A stretch of DNA of 64,000 bases from Microbacterium esteraromaticum (lineage in GTDB: Bacteria > Actinomycetota > Actinomycetes > Actinomycetales > Microbacteriaceae). A model generated the notes under the pieces. It had not been told where the DNA came from. It searched no databases and was given only the letters and a program-made list of their open reading frames with translations. Location: contig NZ_JAEMWU010000001.1 of the NCBI RefSeq assembly GCF_017303215.1, forward strand, positions 2,294,001 through 2,358,000, written 5' to 3'. Of the stretch, positions 31,438 to 39,633 are shown piece by piece (position 1 is the stretch's first letter; every line of letters begins with the position of its first letter). Position numbers and translations under genes: made by a program.

Positions 31438-32052
31438 CTACCGACCTCGCGGCTCGTGGATGGCAAGGCGTGCCCAGACGTCGTCCGTCTGACGCCGGGT
31501 CTCCTCCAGCGACACCGACGTGTCCACGACGATATCGGCGATCGCGCGCCTGGCGGCATCCGGCACCTGCGCTGCGACACGAGCGCGGGCCGCTTCCTCA
31601 GCCATTCCGCGCAACTCGATCAGACGCCGGATCCGCAGCTCGGCGGGCGCGTCCGCCAGCACGATCAGGTCCCACGGGTCATCGACACGGGCCTCGACCA
31701 GCAAAGGCACGTCGTAGACCACGACAGACTCCGGATCGGCAGCAAAAGCGGCGGCGAAGCGACGCGCGGACTCTTCACGCACCGCGGGGTGCACGATGCT
31801 GTTCAACCGGGCCAGCGCCTCGTCATCGCCGAAGACGCGCTCGCCCAGCGCCGCACGATCCAGCGCGCCATCGTGCTCGATCACCCCCGACCCGAACTCC
31901 GTGACGATGGCAGCAAGCACCGGGGAACCGGGTGTCTGCACGTCGCGCACGATCTGGTCTGCGTCGACGATGACGGCACCGTGCTCGGCCAAACGGCGGG
32001 CGATGGTCGACTTGCCTGAGGCGATGCCTCCGGTCAGGGCGATGAGTGGCAT
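31438..32052 (-). CDS. coaE: Dephospho-CoA kinase
   Basis: A 204-aa P-loop kinase catalysing the last step of CoA synthesis. Walker A GGIASGKS is at 8-15; DADQIVRD (about 30-37) and the lid arginines (RIRRLIELRG) are visible. ATG at 32052 is chosen because it gives the standard MPLIALTGGIASGKS N-terminus; the frame open further upstream crosses the rpsA terminator. It lies between rpsA and uvrB, a common actinobacterial order. Confidence 0.95.
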   Translation of the reverse strand: MPLIALTGGIASGKSTIARRLAEHGAVIVDADQIVRDVQTPGSPVLAAIVTEFGSGVIEHDGALDRAALGERVFGDDEALARLNSIVHPAVREESARRFAAAFAADPESVVVYDVPLLVEARVDDPWDLIVLADAPAELRIRRLIELRGMAEEAARARVAAQVPDAARRAIADIVVDTSVSLEETRRQTDDVWARLAIHEPRGR

Positions 32053-32100
32053 CCGCCCAGTGTCCCACGCCGGTGGCGGGACGCGCGTCCCGGAACGCGG

Positions 32101-32141
32101 AACGGGCCGCCACCCGCCCGAAGGCGAGGTGACGGCCCGTT
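32101..32141 (-). terminator. Terminator after rpsA
   Basis: A 14-bp stem with one mismatch, AACGGGCCGCCACC (32101-32114) with GGTGACGGCCCGTT (32128-32141), lies 17 bp past the rpsA stop and ahead of coaE. Confidence 0.8.
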
Positions 32142-32158
32142 GCTCACGGAGCGGATGC

Positions 32159-33613
32159 TCAGCTGTTGCCACCCGAGAGCTTCTCGCGCAGAGCGGCGAG
32201 AGCCTCGTCGTCGGCGAGGGTGCCGGCGCCGGAGTCGCTCGTGAACGACTGCGCAGCACCGAAGTCGTCGCCTGCAGCGGCCTCTTCTTCGGCAGCCTTG
32301 AGGACGGCGGCCTTGTGCGCCTCCCAGCGAGCCTGGGCTGCAGCGTACTCCTGCTCCCATGCCTCGCGCTGGGCGTCGAAGCCGTCCTTCCACGCCCCGG
32401 TCTCGGCGTCGAAGCCCTCCGGGTACTTGTACTCGCCGTTCTCGTCGTACTCGGCGAGCATGCCGTACAGAGCCGGGTCGAACTCGGTGCCGTGCGGGTC
32501 GACCGATTCGTTGGCCTGCTTGAGCGACAGCGAGATGCGGCGACGCTCGAGGTCGATGTCGATGACCTTGACGAAGACCTCTTCGCCGACCGACACGACC
32601 TGCTCAGCCAGCTCGACGTGCTTGCTGGAGAGCTCCGAGATGTGCACGAGGCCCTCGATGCCGTCTGCGACGCGGACGAACGCACCGAACGGAACCAGCT
32701 TGGTGACCTTGCCCGGTGCGATCTGACCGATCGCGTGCGTGCGGGCGAAGACCTGCCACGGGTCCTCCTGCGTCGCCTTCAGCGACAGCGAGACGCGCTC
32801 GCGGTCCAGGTCGACCTCGAGGATCTCGACGGTGACCTCCTGGCCGACCTCGACAACCTCGGAAGCGTGCTCGATGTGCTTCCAGGACAGCTCCGAGACG
32901 TGCACCAGACCGTCGACGCCGCCGAGGTCGACGAACGCACCGAAGTTGACGATCGACGAGACGACACCCTTGCGAACCTGACCCTTGTGCAGGTTGTTGA
33001 GGAACGTCGTGCGCGACTCCGACTGCGTCTGCTCCAGCAGAGCGCGGCGGCTCAGCACCACGTTGTTGCGGTTCTTGTCGAGCTCGAGGATCTTGGCCTC
33101 GATCTCCTGACCCAGGTACGGCGTGAGGTCGCGGACGCGGCGCAGCTCGATGAGCGATGCCGGGAGGAAGCCACGGAGGCCGATGTCAACGATGAGGCCG
33201 CCCTTGACGACCTCGATGACGGTGCCGGTGACGACGCCGTCGTTCTCCTTGATCTTCTCGACGTCGCCCCAGGCGCGCTCGTACTGCGCACGCTTCTTGG
33301 AGAGGATCAGACGGCCTTCCTTGTCCTCCTTCTGGAGAACGAGGGCCTCGACCTGGTCGCCGACGGCGACGACCTCGTTGGGGTCGACGTCGTGCTTGAT
33401 GGAGAGCTCGCGGGAGGGGATGACGCCCTCGGTCTTGAAGCCGACGTCGAGCAGAACCTCATCGCGGTCGATCTTGACGATCGTGCCCTCGATGATGTCG
33501 CCGTCGTTGAAAGACTTGATGGTCTTCTCGACCGCGGCCAGGAAGTCCTCGGCAGATCCGATGTCGTTGATCGCGACCTGCTTGGTGGCCGGGGCGGTCG
33601 TTGCGCTAGTCAT
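32159..33613 (-). CDS. rpsA: 30S ribosomal protein S1
   Basis: A 484-aa RNA-binding protein that recruits mRNA to the 30S subunit. Four S1/OB domains are visible at about 38-107, 125-190, 211-280 and 296-365, the last two with the typical KGVVSSIVNFGAFVDLGG and LVPFGAFVRVADGIEGLVHISE cores. An acidic, Trp-containing C-terminal extension (YDENGEYKYPEGFDAETG and following) is typical of actinobacteria. ATG at 33613 starts MTSATTAP. The 179-bp divergent spacer with the exonuclease gene holds a GATAAT (33749-33744) as a weak -10 candidate. Confidence 0.96.
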   Translation of the reverse strand: MTSATTAPATKQVAINDIGSAEDFLAAVEKTIKSFNDGDIIEGTIVKIDRDEVLLDVGFKTEGVIPSRELSIKHDVDPNEVVAVGDQVEALVLQKEDKEGRLILSKKRAQYERAWGDVEKIKENDGVVTGTVIEVVKGGLIVDIGLRGFLPASLIELRRVRDLTPYLGQEIEAKILELDKNRNNVVLSRRALLEQTQSESRTTFLNNLHKGQVRKGVVSSIVNFGAFVDLGGVDGLVHVSELSWKHIEHASEVVEVGQEVTVEILEVDLDRERVSLSLKATQEDPWQVFARTHAIGQIAPGKVTKLVPFGAFVRVADGIEGLVHISELSSKHVELAEQVVSVGEEVFVKVIDIDLERRRISLSLKQANESVDPHGTEFDPALYGMLAEYDENGEYKYPEGFDAETGAWKDGFDAQREAWEQEYAAAQARWEAHKAAVLKAAEEEAAAGDDFGAAQSFTSDSGAGTLADDEALAALREKLSGGNS

Positions 33614-33792
33614 GTAGTGGGTTGTCCTTGTGAATGGAAGATCGGGCGTCGGGAGCCGGCAAGCCGATATGCTCACGATGCGGTTGGATGTGGATTGCGA
33701 TGTCACGCGGGCACGCAGGCGCACCCCACGAGTGACACTTCAGATTATCAGAAGCCGGGCGCGCCGCGCTCCCCCTGTTCTAGGCTGGAGCG

Positions 33793-34713
33793 GTGACCCA
33801 GCGACTGATGCTTCTCGACACGGCCTCGCTGTACTTCCGGGCGTTCTTCGGAGTCCCCGACAAGGTCAAGGCTCCGGACGGCACCTCCGTGAACGCGACG
33901 CGAGGATTGCTCGACATCGTCGCCAAACTCGTCACGCTCTACCACCCCGCACAGGTCATCGCCTGCTGGGATGACGACTGGCGCCCGCAATGGCGCGTCG
34001 ACCTGATCCCGAGCTATAAGGCGCACCGCGTGGTCGAGGCCGTGTCGTCCGGCACGGATGTCGAAGAGGTTCCCGATCCCCTCGAGCAGCAGATCCCCCT
34101 CATCCGCGAGGCGCTCAGCGCACTGGGAATTCCGATCATCGGCGCAGCAGAGCACGAGGCGGACGACGTGATCGGTACGCTCGCGAGCCGCGCGACCATG
34201 CCCGTCGACATCGTCACCGGCGATCGCGACCTGTTCCAGCTCGTCGACGACGCACGAGACGTGCGCGTGATCTACACAGCTCGCGGCATGAGCAATCTCG
34301 AGGTCGTGACCGATGCGACCGTCGTCGCCAAGTACGGCGTGCTTCCGAGTCAGTACGCGGACTTCGCCACTCTGCGCGGCGATGCCTCCGACGGGCTCCC
34401 GGGCGTGAAGGGCGTCGGAGAGAAGACCGCGGCGTCACTGCTGCAGGCGCACTCCGACCTGGCCGGCATCCGCGCCGCTGTTGCCGATGGCAAGCTCAGC
34501 GCGGCGGCATCCGCTCGCTTCGCGGCGGCAGCCGCGTATCTCGACGTCGCCCCGGACGTCGTGCGCGTCGCCACCGACCTCGACATCGCTGCCCCCGATG
34601 TCCCGTTGCGCGCGTTGGATGATGCGAGGGCGGATGCTGCCCGCGCCTTCGCCGAGCAGTGGAACCTCGGCGGGTCGATGGAACGCGCTCTGGCTGCGAT
34701 CGCCACCGCCTGA
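33793..34713 (+). CDS. 5'-3' exonuclease (PolI N-terminal-domain type)
   Basis: A 306-aa stand-alone 5'-nuclease, related to the N-terminal domain of DNA polymerase I. Acidic metal residues appear in MLLDTASLYFRAF, AEHEADDVIGTLA and VTGDRDLFQLV, and a helix-hairpin-helix (GDASDGLPGVKGVGEKTAASLL) follows. It would act on flaps or RNA primers. The start is GTG at 33793, with GGAG 4-5 nt upstream. It is divergent from rpsA and convergent with the PHP gene 21 bp away; GGGGC/GCCCC at 34716-34730 could be a weak terminator. Confidence 0.92.
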   Translation: MTQRLMLLDTASLYFRAFFGVPDKVKAPDGTSVNATRGLLDIVAKLVTLYHPAQVIACWDDDWRPQWRVDLIPSYKAHRVVEAVSSGTDVEEVPDPLEQQIPLIREALSALGIPIIGAAEHEADDVIGTLASRATMPVDIVTGDRDLFQLVDDARDVRVIYTARGMSNLEVVTDATVVAKYGVLPSQYADFATLRGDASDGLPGVKGVGEKTAASLLQAHSDLAGIRAAVADGKLSAAASARFAAAAAYLDVAPDVVRVATDLDIAAPDVPLRALDDARADAARAFAEQWNLGGSMERALAAIATA

Positions 34714-34734
34714 TCGGGGCCGCCCGCCCCACCG

Positions 34735-35724
34735 TCAGCCGCGCGCCCAGGCGCGCAGGCGCTCGACACCCCAAGTCGTCACGATCCGCTCTGCAGGCAC
34801 GCCTGCCGCCTCGGCTCTTTGCGCCCCATGGTCCAGCAGCGAGAGCTGGCCCGGCGCGTGCGCGTCCGAATCGATCGCGAACAGGCATCCCTCCGCCATC
34901 GCCACACCGATCAGCTCATCCGGCGGGTCCTGGCGCTCGGGACGCGAATTGATCTCGACAGCCACACCGTTCTCGGCACACGCAGCGAAAACCGCTCTGG
35001 CATCGAAGGACGACGGCGGACGCGTGCCCCGCTCCCCCTGAACAAGACGCCCGGTGCAGTGCCCCAGCACGTTCACCACCGAATCGCCCACCGCCGCCAC
35101 CAGCCGACGCGTCATCGCGTCCGCGGGCATCCGCAGCTTCGAGTGCGCGGAGGCCACGACGATGTCCAGCTCGGCGAGCAGCGACGGGTTCTGATCGAGC
35201 GAGCCGTCGTCAAGAATGTCGACCTCGATGCCCGCGAGCACCGTGAGGTCGGGCGTCGACTGCTCCCGCACCAGCGGAATCTGCTCGCGAAGGCGCTCCG
35301 CCGACAGGCCACGAGCGACCCGCAGCCGAGGTGAATGGTCCGTGATCGCCAGATAGCGATGTCCCAGCGCTGCGGCCGCGGAGACCATCGACTCGATCGG
35401 CGTCGTCCCGTCAGACCACTCGGTGTGACTATGCAGATCACCGCGTAGCCGTCCGCGCAGCTCGGATTCACGTTCGGGGCTCACGGAAGCACGCAACTGG
35501 ATCAGGTAGTCGGGGACGCCGCCCCGCTGCGCCTGCTGAATCACCTCGAAGGTCGACGCGCCGATCCCCCTCTGCGCACGTAACGCATCCGCATCCCACC
35601 GCGTCTGCTCGGGCAACGCAGCGAGAACGGCCGCCGCCTGCCGAAAGGCTTTCGCGCGGTACCGCGACGCGCGCTCCCGTTCCAGCAGAGCGGCGATCTC
35701 GATCAGCGCGTCGACGGCGTCCAT
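34735..35724 (-). CDS. HhH-PHP domain protein without a polymerase domain
   Basis: A 329-aa protein. Residues 1-80 resemble the helix-hairpin-helix N-terminal domain of PolX-type polymerases (ALIEIAALLE, QRGIGASTFEVI), then a PHP phosphoesterase from about 95 (DLHSHTEWSDG with H98, H100; LAITDHS; IEVDI; SAH; IDSDAH). The metal-binding His/Asp set looks complete. The X-family polymerase palm expected between the two domains is missing. It could be a metal-dependent 3'-end or nucleotide phosphatase; function unknown. It overlaps nothing; trpD ends 11 bp upstream on the same strand. Confidence 0.85.
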   Translation of the reverse strand: MDAVDALIEIAALLERERASRYRAKAFRQAAAVLAALPEQTRWDADALRAQRGIGASTFEVIQQAQRGGVPDYLIQLRASVSPERESELRGRLRGDLHSHTEWSDGTTPIESMVSAAAALGHRYLAITDHSPRLRVARGLSAERLREQIPLVREQSTPDLTVLAGIEVDILDDGSLDQNPSLLAELDIVVASAHSKLRMPADAMTRRLVAAVGDSVVNVLGHCTGRLVQGERGTRPPSSFDARAVFAACAENGVAVEINSRPERQDPPDELIGVAMAEGCLFAIDSDAHAPGQLSLLDHGAQRAEAAGVPAERIVTTWGVERLRAWARG

Positions 35725-35735
35725 GGCGCACTACA

Positions 35736-36800
35736 TCAGGAGGCGATCGGCTCGTTCGTCGCGCGCACCCAGTCTTCCAGCTTCGCAGCCGCGCGTCCGT
35801 CGTCAACAACGTCCGCCACCCTGGCATACGCGTCACGCAGACGCTCGACGATCGGAACCTGGGTGAGCGTCGAGTCGTGGGAGAGCTCGTACGCGACCAC
35901 ACCGGCCGCCGCGTTCAGCAGCACGATGTCACGCACCGCGCCCGGTTCACCGGCTAGCGTGCGCCGCAGCACCTGCGCGTTGTGCGCGGGCGTGCCGCCA
36001 AGCAGATCAGCGATATCGGCCAGCGGGATGCCGAGATCGCGAGGGTCGAGATCATGCTCGTGCGTGTCGCCGCGAGCGACCTCCCAGATACGGCTGTGAC
36101 CCGTCGTGGTCAATTCATCGAGCCCGTCGTCACCACGGAACACCAGTGCCGTGGCGCCGCGTGTGCGGAAGACGCCCGTGATGAGCGGAACCCGATCCAA
36201 TTGCGCGACGCCGACCGCGTTGGCCTCGGCTCGGGCGGGATTGCAGAGCGGGCCGAGCATGTTGAACACCGTGGGAACCGCGAGCTCGGATCGCGCACTC
36301 GCCGCATGCTTGAACCCCGGGTGGAACGCGGCGGCCCACGCGAAGGTGATCCCGGTGCTGTCGAGCACCCGAGCGACGCGCTGCGGGTCAAGCGAGATGT
36401 CCAGACCGAGTGCCGACAGCACATCGGATGAACCCGACGACGAGCTGGCAGCGCGATTGCCGTGCTTGACCACGGGAATCCCCATAGCGCCGATGATGAT
36501 CGCCGCGGTCGTGGAGACGTTGACTGTTCCGAACCGGTCGCCTCCGGTACCGACGATGTCGAGGACGTCTGACGACACCGGCAGCGGCACAGCTGCCTCG
36601 AGGATCGCGTCGCGGAACCCGACGACCTCGTCGATCGTCTCGCCCTTCGCGCGAAGGGCGATCAGGAAGCCCGCGAGCTGCGCGTCGGACACGTCGCCGC
36701 GCATCACCTGACGCATCGCCCAGGTCGACTCCCATACACTCAGATCCCGCCGTTCCAGGAGCGCAGTGAGCAGATCAGGCCAGGTGAGGGAATCAACCAT
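35736..36800 (-). CDS. trpD: Anthranilate phosphoribosyltransferase
   Basis: A 354-aa enzyme of tryptophan synthesis joining anthranilate to PRPP. GTGGD (84-88), NVST (94-97) and KHGNRAASS (112-120) bind PRPP/Mg and anthranilate. The length is standard. No other trp gene is in the window, so trpD is separated from the pathway operon, which is common in actinobacteria. It is divergent from ctaE across 212 bp. The ribosome site before ATG 36800 is weak. Confidence 0.95.
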   Translation of the reverse strand: MVDSLTWPDLLTALLERRDLSVWESTWAMRQVMRGDVSDAQLAGFLIALRAKGETIDEVVGFRDAILEAAVPLPVSSDVLDIVGTGGDRFGTVNVSTTAAIIIGAMGIPVVKHGNRAASSSSGSSDVLSALGLDISLDPQRVARVLDSTGITFAWAAAFHPGFKHAASARSELAVPTVFNMLGPLCNPARAEANAVGVAQLDRVPLITGVFRTRGATALVFRGDDGLDELTTTGHSRIWEVARGDTHEHDLDPRDLGIPLADIADLLGGTPAHNAQVLRRTLAGEPGAVRDIVLLNAAAGVVAYELSHDSTLTQVPIVERLRDAYARVADVVDDGRAAAKLEDWVRATNEPIAS

Positions 36801-36886
36801 GCCAGCGATCCTACGGGGTGCGGAAAGATGCCGATTCGAGATGACAACGATGTGCGAACCTTCCCGCGCCGGGGACTAGCGCGCCA

Positions 36887-36903
36887 CCTGGGAGATTCCC
36901 AGG
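36887..36903. promoter_or_regulatory. Palindrome upstream of ctaE (1)
   Basis: A 7-bp perfect inverted repeat, CCTGGGA-GAT-TCCCAGG, sits in the divergent trpD/ctaE spacer. It may be an operator or a short RNA hairpin. No known regulator was matched. Confidence 0.4.
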
Positions 36904-36929
36904 GTTCCGAGGAAGATTCGCAGGTTGTT

Positions 36930-36945
36930 CTTAGGTTCCCCTAAG
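36930..36945. promoter_or_regulatory. Palindrome upstream of ctaE (2), partly iron-box-like
   Basis: CTTAGG-TTCC-CCTAAG. The left half TTAGGTT matches the first seven bases of the DtxR/IdeR box and CTAA matches positions 11-14, but the right part of the 19-bp consensus is missing (11 of 19 bases agree). It lies about 68-83 bp before the predicted ctaE start site. An iron-responsive role is only a hypothesis. Confidence 0.35.
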
Positions 36946-37000
36946 TGTCCCGCCAGCGACTCGGGCAAGTGTGGTGCAAGAATCACGACGAAGAATCGGC

Positions 37001-37006
37001 CATAAT
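37001..37006 (+). promoter_or_regulatory. -10 element for a leaderless ctaE mRNA
   Basis: CATAAT (5 of 6 to consensus) ends 7 nt before the GTG start, so the expected +1 falls on the first base of the start codon at 37013. No proper Shine-Dalgarno precedes the GTG. The -35 region (CAAGAA around 36977) is poor. Confidence 0.5.
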
Positions 37007-37012
37007 GGACGG

Positions 37013-37666
37013 GTGACCACCTCAGCGACGTATGCCCCGGCGGCAAGAACCATCAAGCGCCCCAATCCGGTCGCTGTCGGCACCATCGTGTGGCTCGGCA
37101 GCGAGGTGATGTTCTTCGCGGGACTTTTCGCGATCTACTTCACCCTCCGTAGCACCTCCCCCGATCTGTGGGCGGAGCAGACCGGTCTGTTGAACGTGAC
37201 CTTCGCAGCCGTGAACACCGCGATCCTCGTCGCGTCGTCGTTCACCTGCCAGATGGGCGTGTTCGCAGCCGAGGACCTGCAGCCGTACCGCATCGGCAAG
37301 GGACAGCTCAACGCGGCTGGCCGCCGCCGCCTCTTCGGCTGGGGAATGGTCGAGTGGTTCTGGCTCACCTTCGCCCTCGGCGCGATCTTCGTGAGCGGCC
37401 AGGTCTGGGAGTACGCCCAGCTCGTCGCCCACGGCCTGCCGATCTCGGCTGACTCCTACGCCGCGGCCTTCTACCTCACCACCGGCTTCCACGCTCTCCA
37501 CGTCACGGGTGGCCTCGTTGCCTTCGTCCTCGTCATCGGACGCGCCTACGCCGTCAAGAACTTCGGCCACAAGGAGGCGACCTCCTCGATCGTCGTGTCG
37601 TACTACTGGCACTTCGTCGACGTCGTCTGGGTGGCCCTGTTCTTCGTCATCTACTTCCTGAAATAA
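37013..37666 (+). CDS. ctaE: Cytochrome c oxidase subunit III (aa3-type)
   Basis: A 217-aa membrane protein with five transmembrane helices (starting near [19 protein letters not shown]) and the conserved FHALHVTGG and [14 protein letters not shown] segments. It is part of the aa3 oxidase that forms a supercomplex with cytochrome bcc in actinobacteria. The start is GTG at 37013; a frame open to 36971 has no better signal, and the promoter predicts a leaderless mRNA. It is the first gene of ctaE-qcrC-qcrA-qcrB, the standard actinobacterial order. Confidence 0.95.
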   Translation: MTTSATYAPAARTIKRPNPVAVGTIVWLGSEVMFFAGLFAIYFTLRSTSPDLWAEQTGLLNVTFAAVNTAILVASSFTCQMGVFAAEDLQPYRIGKGQLNAAGRRRLFGWGMVEWFWLTFALGAIFVSGQVWEYAQLVAHGLPISADSYAAAFYLTTGFHALHVTGGLVAFVLVIGRAYAVKNFGHKEATSSIVVSYYWHFVDVVWVALFFVIYFLK

Positions 37667-37686
37667 GAGCGGAGCGATTTTTCGAA

Positions 37687-38520
37687 ATGGCACGAGAGAA
37701 GAAGCACCGCTCCCGCGGTCGTCGTAGCCCCCTCGCAGCAGCCGCGCTCATCGGCGCCGGCCTGTTGCTGACCGGAGGCGCTTACGCAGGCGCGTCCGCA
37801 GCGATGGCCGCCCCGGCCGACGCGCACAGCAGCGTCGCAACCGAGCTCACCGTCGAGGACGGCGAGAAGCTGTTCACGGCCAACTGCGCCACCTGCCACG
37901 GCATGGACCTGGAGGGTACGCCCGAGGGGCCGAGCCTGGTCGGCGTCGGCGAGCTCTCCGTTGAGTTCCAGGTCGCGACGGGCCGTATGCCCCTGCAGAT
38001 GCAGGGACCGCAGGCCCCGCAGAAGCCCGCGCAGTTCACTGACGCGCAGATCCGCGCAATGGCCGCCTACGTGCAGTCGGTTGCCCCCGGCCCCGGCTAC
38101 CCCGAGGACTGGGTAACCAGCGGTGAGGCGAACCCCGCCAACGCCCAAGACGAGGTCGACATCACGCACGGTGCTGAGCTGTTCCGCATCAACTGCGCGA
38201 TGTGCCACAACGTCGCCGCCGCCGGTGGCGCACTCACCGAGGGCAAGTACGCCCCGGCGCTGACCTCGACCAGTGCACTGCACGTCTACGCGGCGATGGT
38301 CACCGGCCCGCAGAACATGCCGGTCTTCGGAGACATGAACCTCAGCTCCGAGGACAAGCGCGACATCATCGCCGCCCTCGTGTGGCAGCAGGAAGCAGTG
38401 CAGATCGGCGGCTTCACGCTGGGCTCGCTGGGTCCGGTCTCCGAGGGTCTGTTCATCTGGATCTTCGGCATCGGCGCGCTCGTCGCCCTCACCGTGTGGA
38501 TCACGGCGAAGTCCAACTGA
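37687..38520 (+). CDS. qcrC: Cytochrome bc1 complex diheme cytochrome c subunit
   Basis: A 277-aa exported, membrane-anchored diheme cytochrome c. An N-terminal signal-anchor helix (about 16-40) precedes heme site 1, C67-ATC-H71, and heme site 2, C170-AMC-H174; a C-terminal membrane helix (about 251-272) anchors it. The fused two-heme protein replaces soluble cytochrome c, passing electrons directly from the bcc complex to the aa3 oxidase. It follows ctaE by 20 bp. Confidence 0.95.
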   Translation: MAREKKHRSRGRRSPLAAAALIGAGLLLTGGAYAGASAAMAAPADAHSSVATELTVEDGEKLFTANCATCHGMDLEGTPEGPSLVGVGELSVEFQVATGRMPLQMQGPQAPQKPAQFTDAQIRAMAAYVQSVAPGPGYPEDWVTSGEANPANAQDEVDITHGAELFRINCAMCHNVAAAGGALTEGKYAPALTSTSALHVYAAMVTGPQNMPVFGDMNLSSEDKRDIIAALVWQQEAVQIGGFTLGSLGPVSEGLFIWIFGIGALVALTVWITAKSN

Positions 38521-38556
38521 CGCACTTTCATAGAACAGCTACGTACGAGGAGCACC

Positions 38557-39633
38557 ATGGCAAACGACGACGACACGCAGGCTCTGGACAGGGCCTACCA
38601 GCCCTCACCGGGGCTGGGCGTCGCAGTCAGCGATCCTGCGGAGAACCCGGGGCTGCCACCACACCGTGAGCGGATGACCGACAAGGACCCGCGGATCGAG
38701 AAGACGGCGGAGCGTACGGTCTACACGCTCTTCTACCTGTCGCTCGCGGGCAGCATCTGGGCTGTCGCCGCGTACATGCTGTTCCCGATCGAGAGCGGCA
38801 TGCCGATCGACATCCGGCAGAACAACATGTACATCGGCATCGGCATCGCGCTGGCGCTGCTGGCCATCGGTATCGGCGCGATCCACTGGTCGAAGGCGCT
38901 GATGTCCGACAAGGAGTACATCGAGCACCGCCACCCGACCCGCGGTCGCGACACGACGCGTGAAGCTGCGGTTCAGGTGTTCGCCGAGGCCGACCAGGAC
39001 TCAGGTTTCGGCCGCCGCAAGATGATCCGCAACTCGCTGATCGTCGCCGTGGTCGCCTCTGTCGTCCCGGGCATCACCCTCTTCCGCGGACTCGCGCCGC
39101 ACAACACCCCCGAGAAGCCGCACGCCGGAGACCCGGTCTACCTGCTCAGCCACACCATGTGGGAGTCCGGTATGCGCCTTGCCCGCGATCCTGAGGGCAC
39201 CCCCATCCGCGCTGCGGACGTCACCGTCGGCTCGGCGTTCCACGTCATCCCCGAGCCGCTCAAGCAGCTCGACCACAGCAGCGGATACCTCGAAGAGAAG
39301 GCGAAGGCGATCGTCCTGCTCATGCGTCTGCGCCCCGAGCAGCTCATCGAGACCGAAGAGCGCAAGGACTGGTCGTACGACGGCATCGTCGCGTACTCCA
39401 AGGTCTGCACGCACGTCGGTTGCCCCGTGGCTCTCTACGAGCAGCAGACGCACCACCTGCTGTGCCCCTGCCACCAGTCGCAGTTCGACGTCACCGATCA
39501 GGCCAAGGTCATCTTCGGACCTGCTGCCCGACCGCTGCCGCAGCTGCCCATCGCCGTCGACGATGAGGGCTACCTCATCGCTCAGCGCGACTTCACCGAA
39601 CCCGTCGGCCCGAGCTTCTGGGAGCGTCATTGA
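38557..39633 (+). CDS. qcrA: Cytochrome bc1 complex Rieske iron-sulfur subunit
   Basis: A 358-aa actinobacterial Rieske protein with three transmembrane helices (about 50-72, 87-108 and 154-176) before the periplasmic domain. The [2Fe-2S] ligands are C284 and H286 (CTHVGC) and C305 and H306 (CPCHQS); C289 and C303 can form the stabilising disulfide. It is larger than proteobacterial Rieske proteins, as expected. The twin-Arg-like GRRKM precedes the third helix. It overlaps qcrB by 4 nt. Confidence 0.95.
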   Translation: MANDDDTQALDRAYQPSPGLGVAVSDPAENPGLPPHRERMTDKDPRIEKTAERTVYTLFYLSLAGSIWAVAAYMLFPIESGMPIDIRQNNMYIGIGIALALLAIGIGAIHWSKALMSDKEYIEHRHPTRGRDTTREAAVQVFAEADQDSGFGRRKMIRNSLIVAVVASVVPGITLFRGLAPHNTPEKPHAGDPVYLLSHTMWESGMRLARDPEGTPIRAADVTVGSAFHVIPEPLKQLDHSSGYLEEKAKAIVLLMRLRPEQLIETEERKDWSYDGIVAYSKVCTHVGCPVALYEQQTHHLLCPCHQSQFDVTDQAKVIFGPAARPLPQLPIAVDDEGYLIAQRDFTEPVGPSFWERH

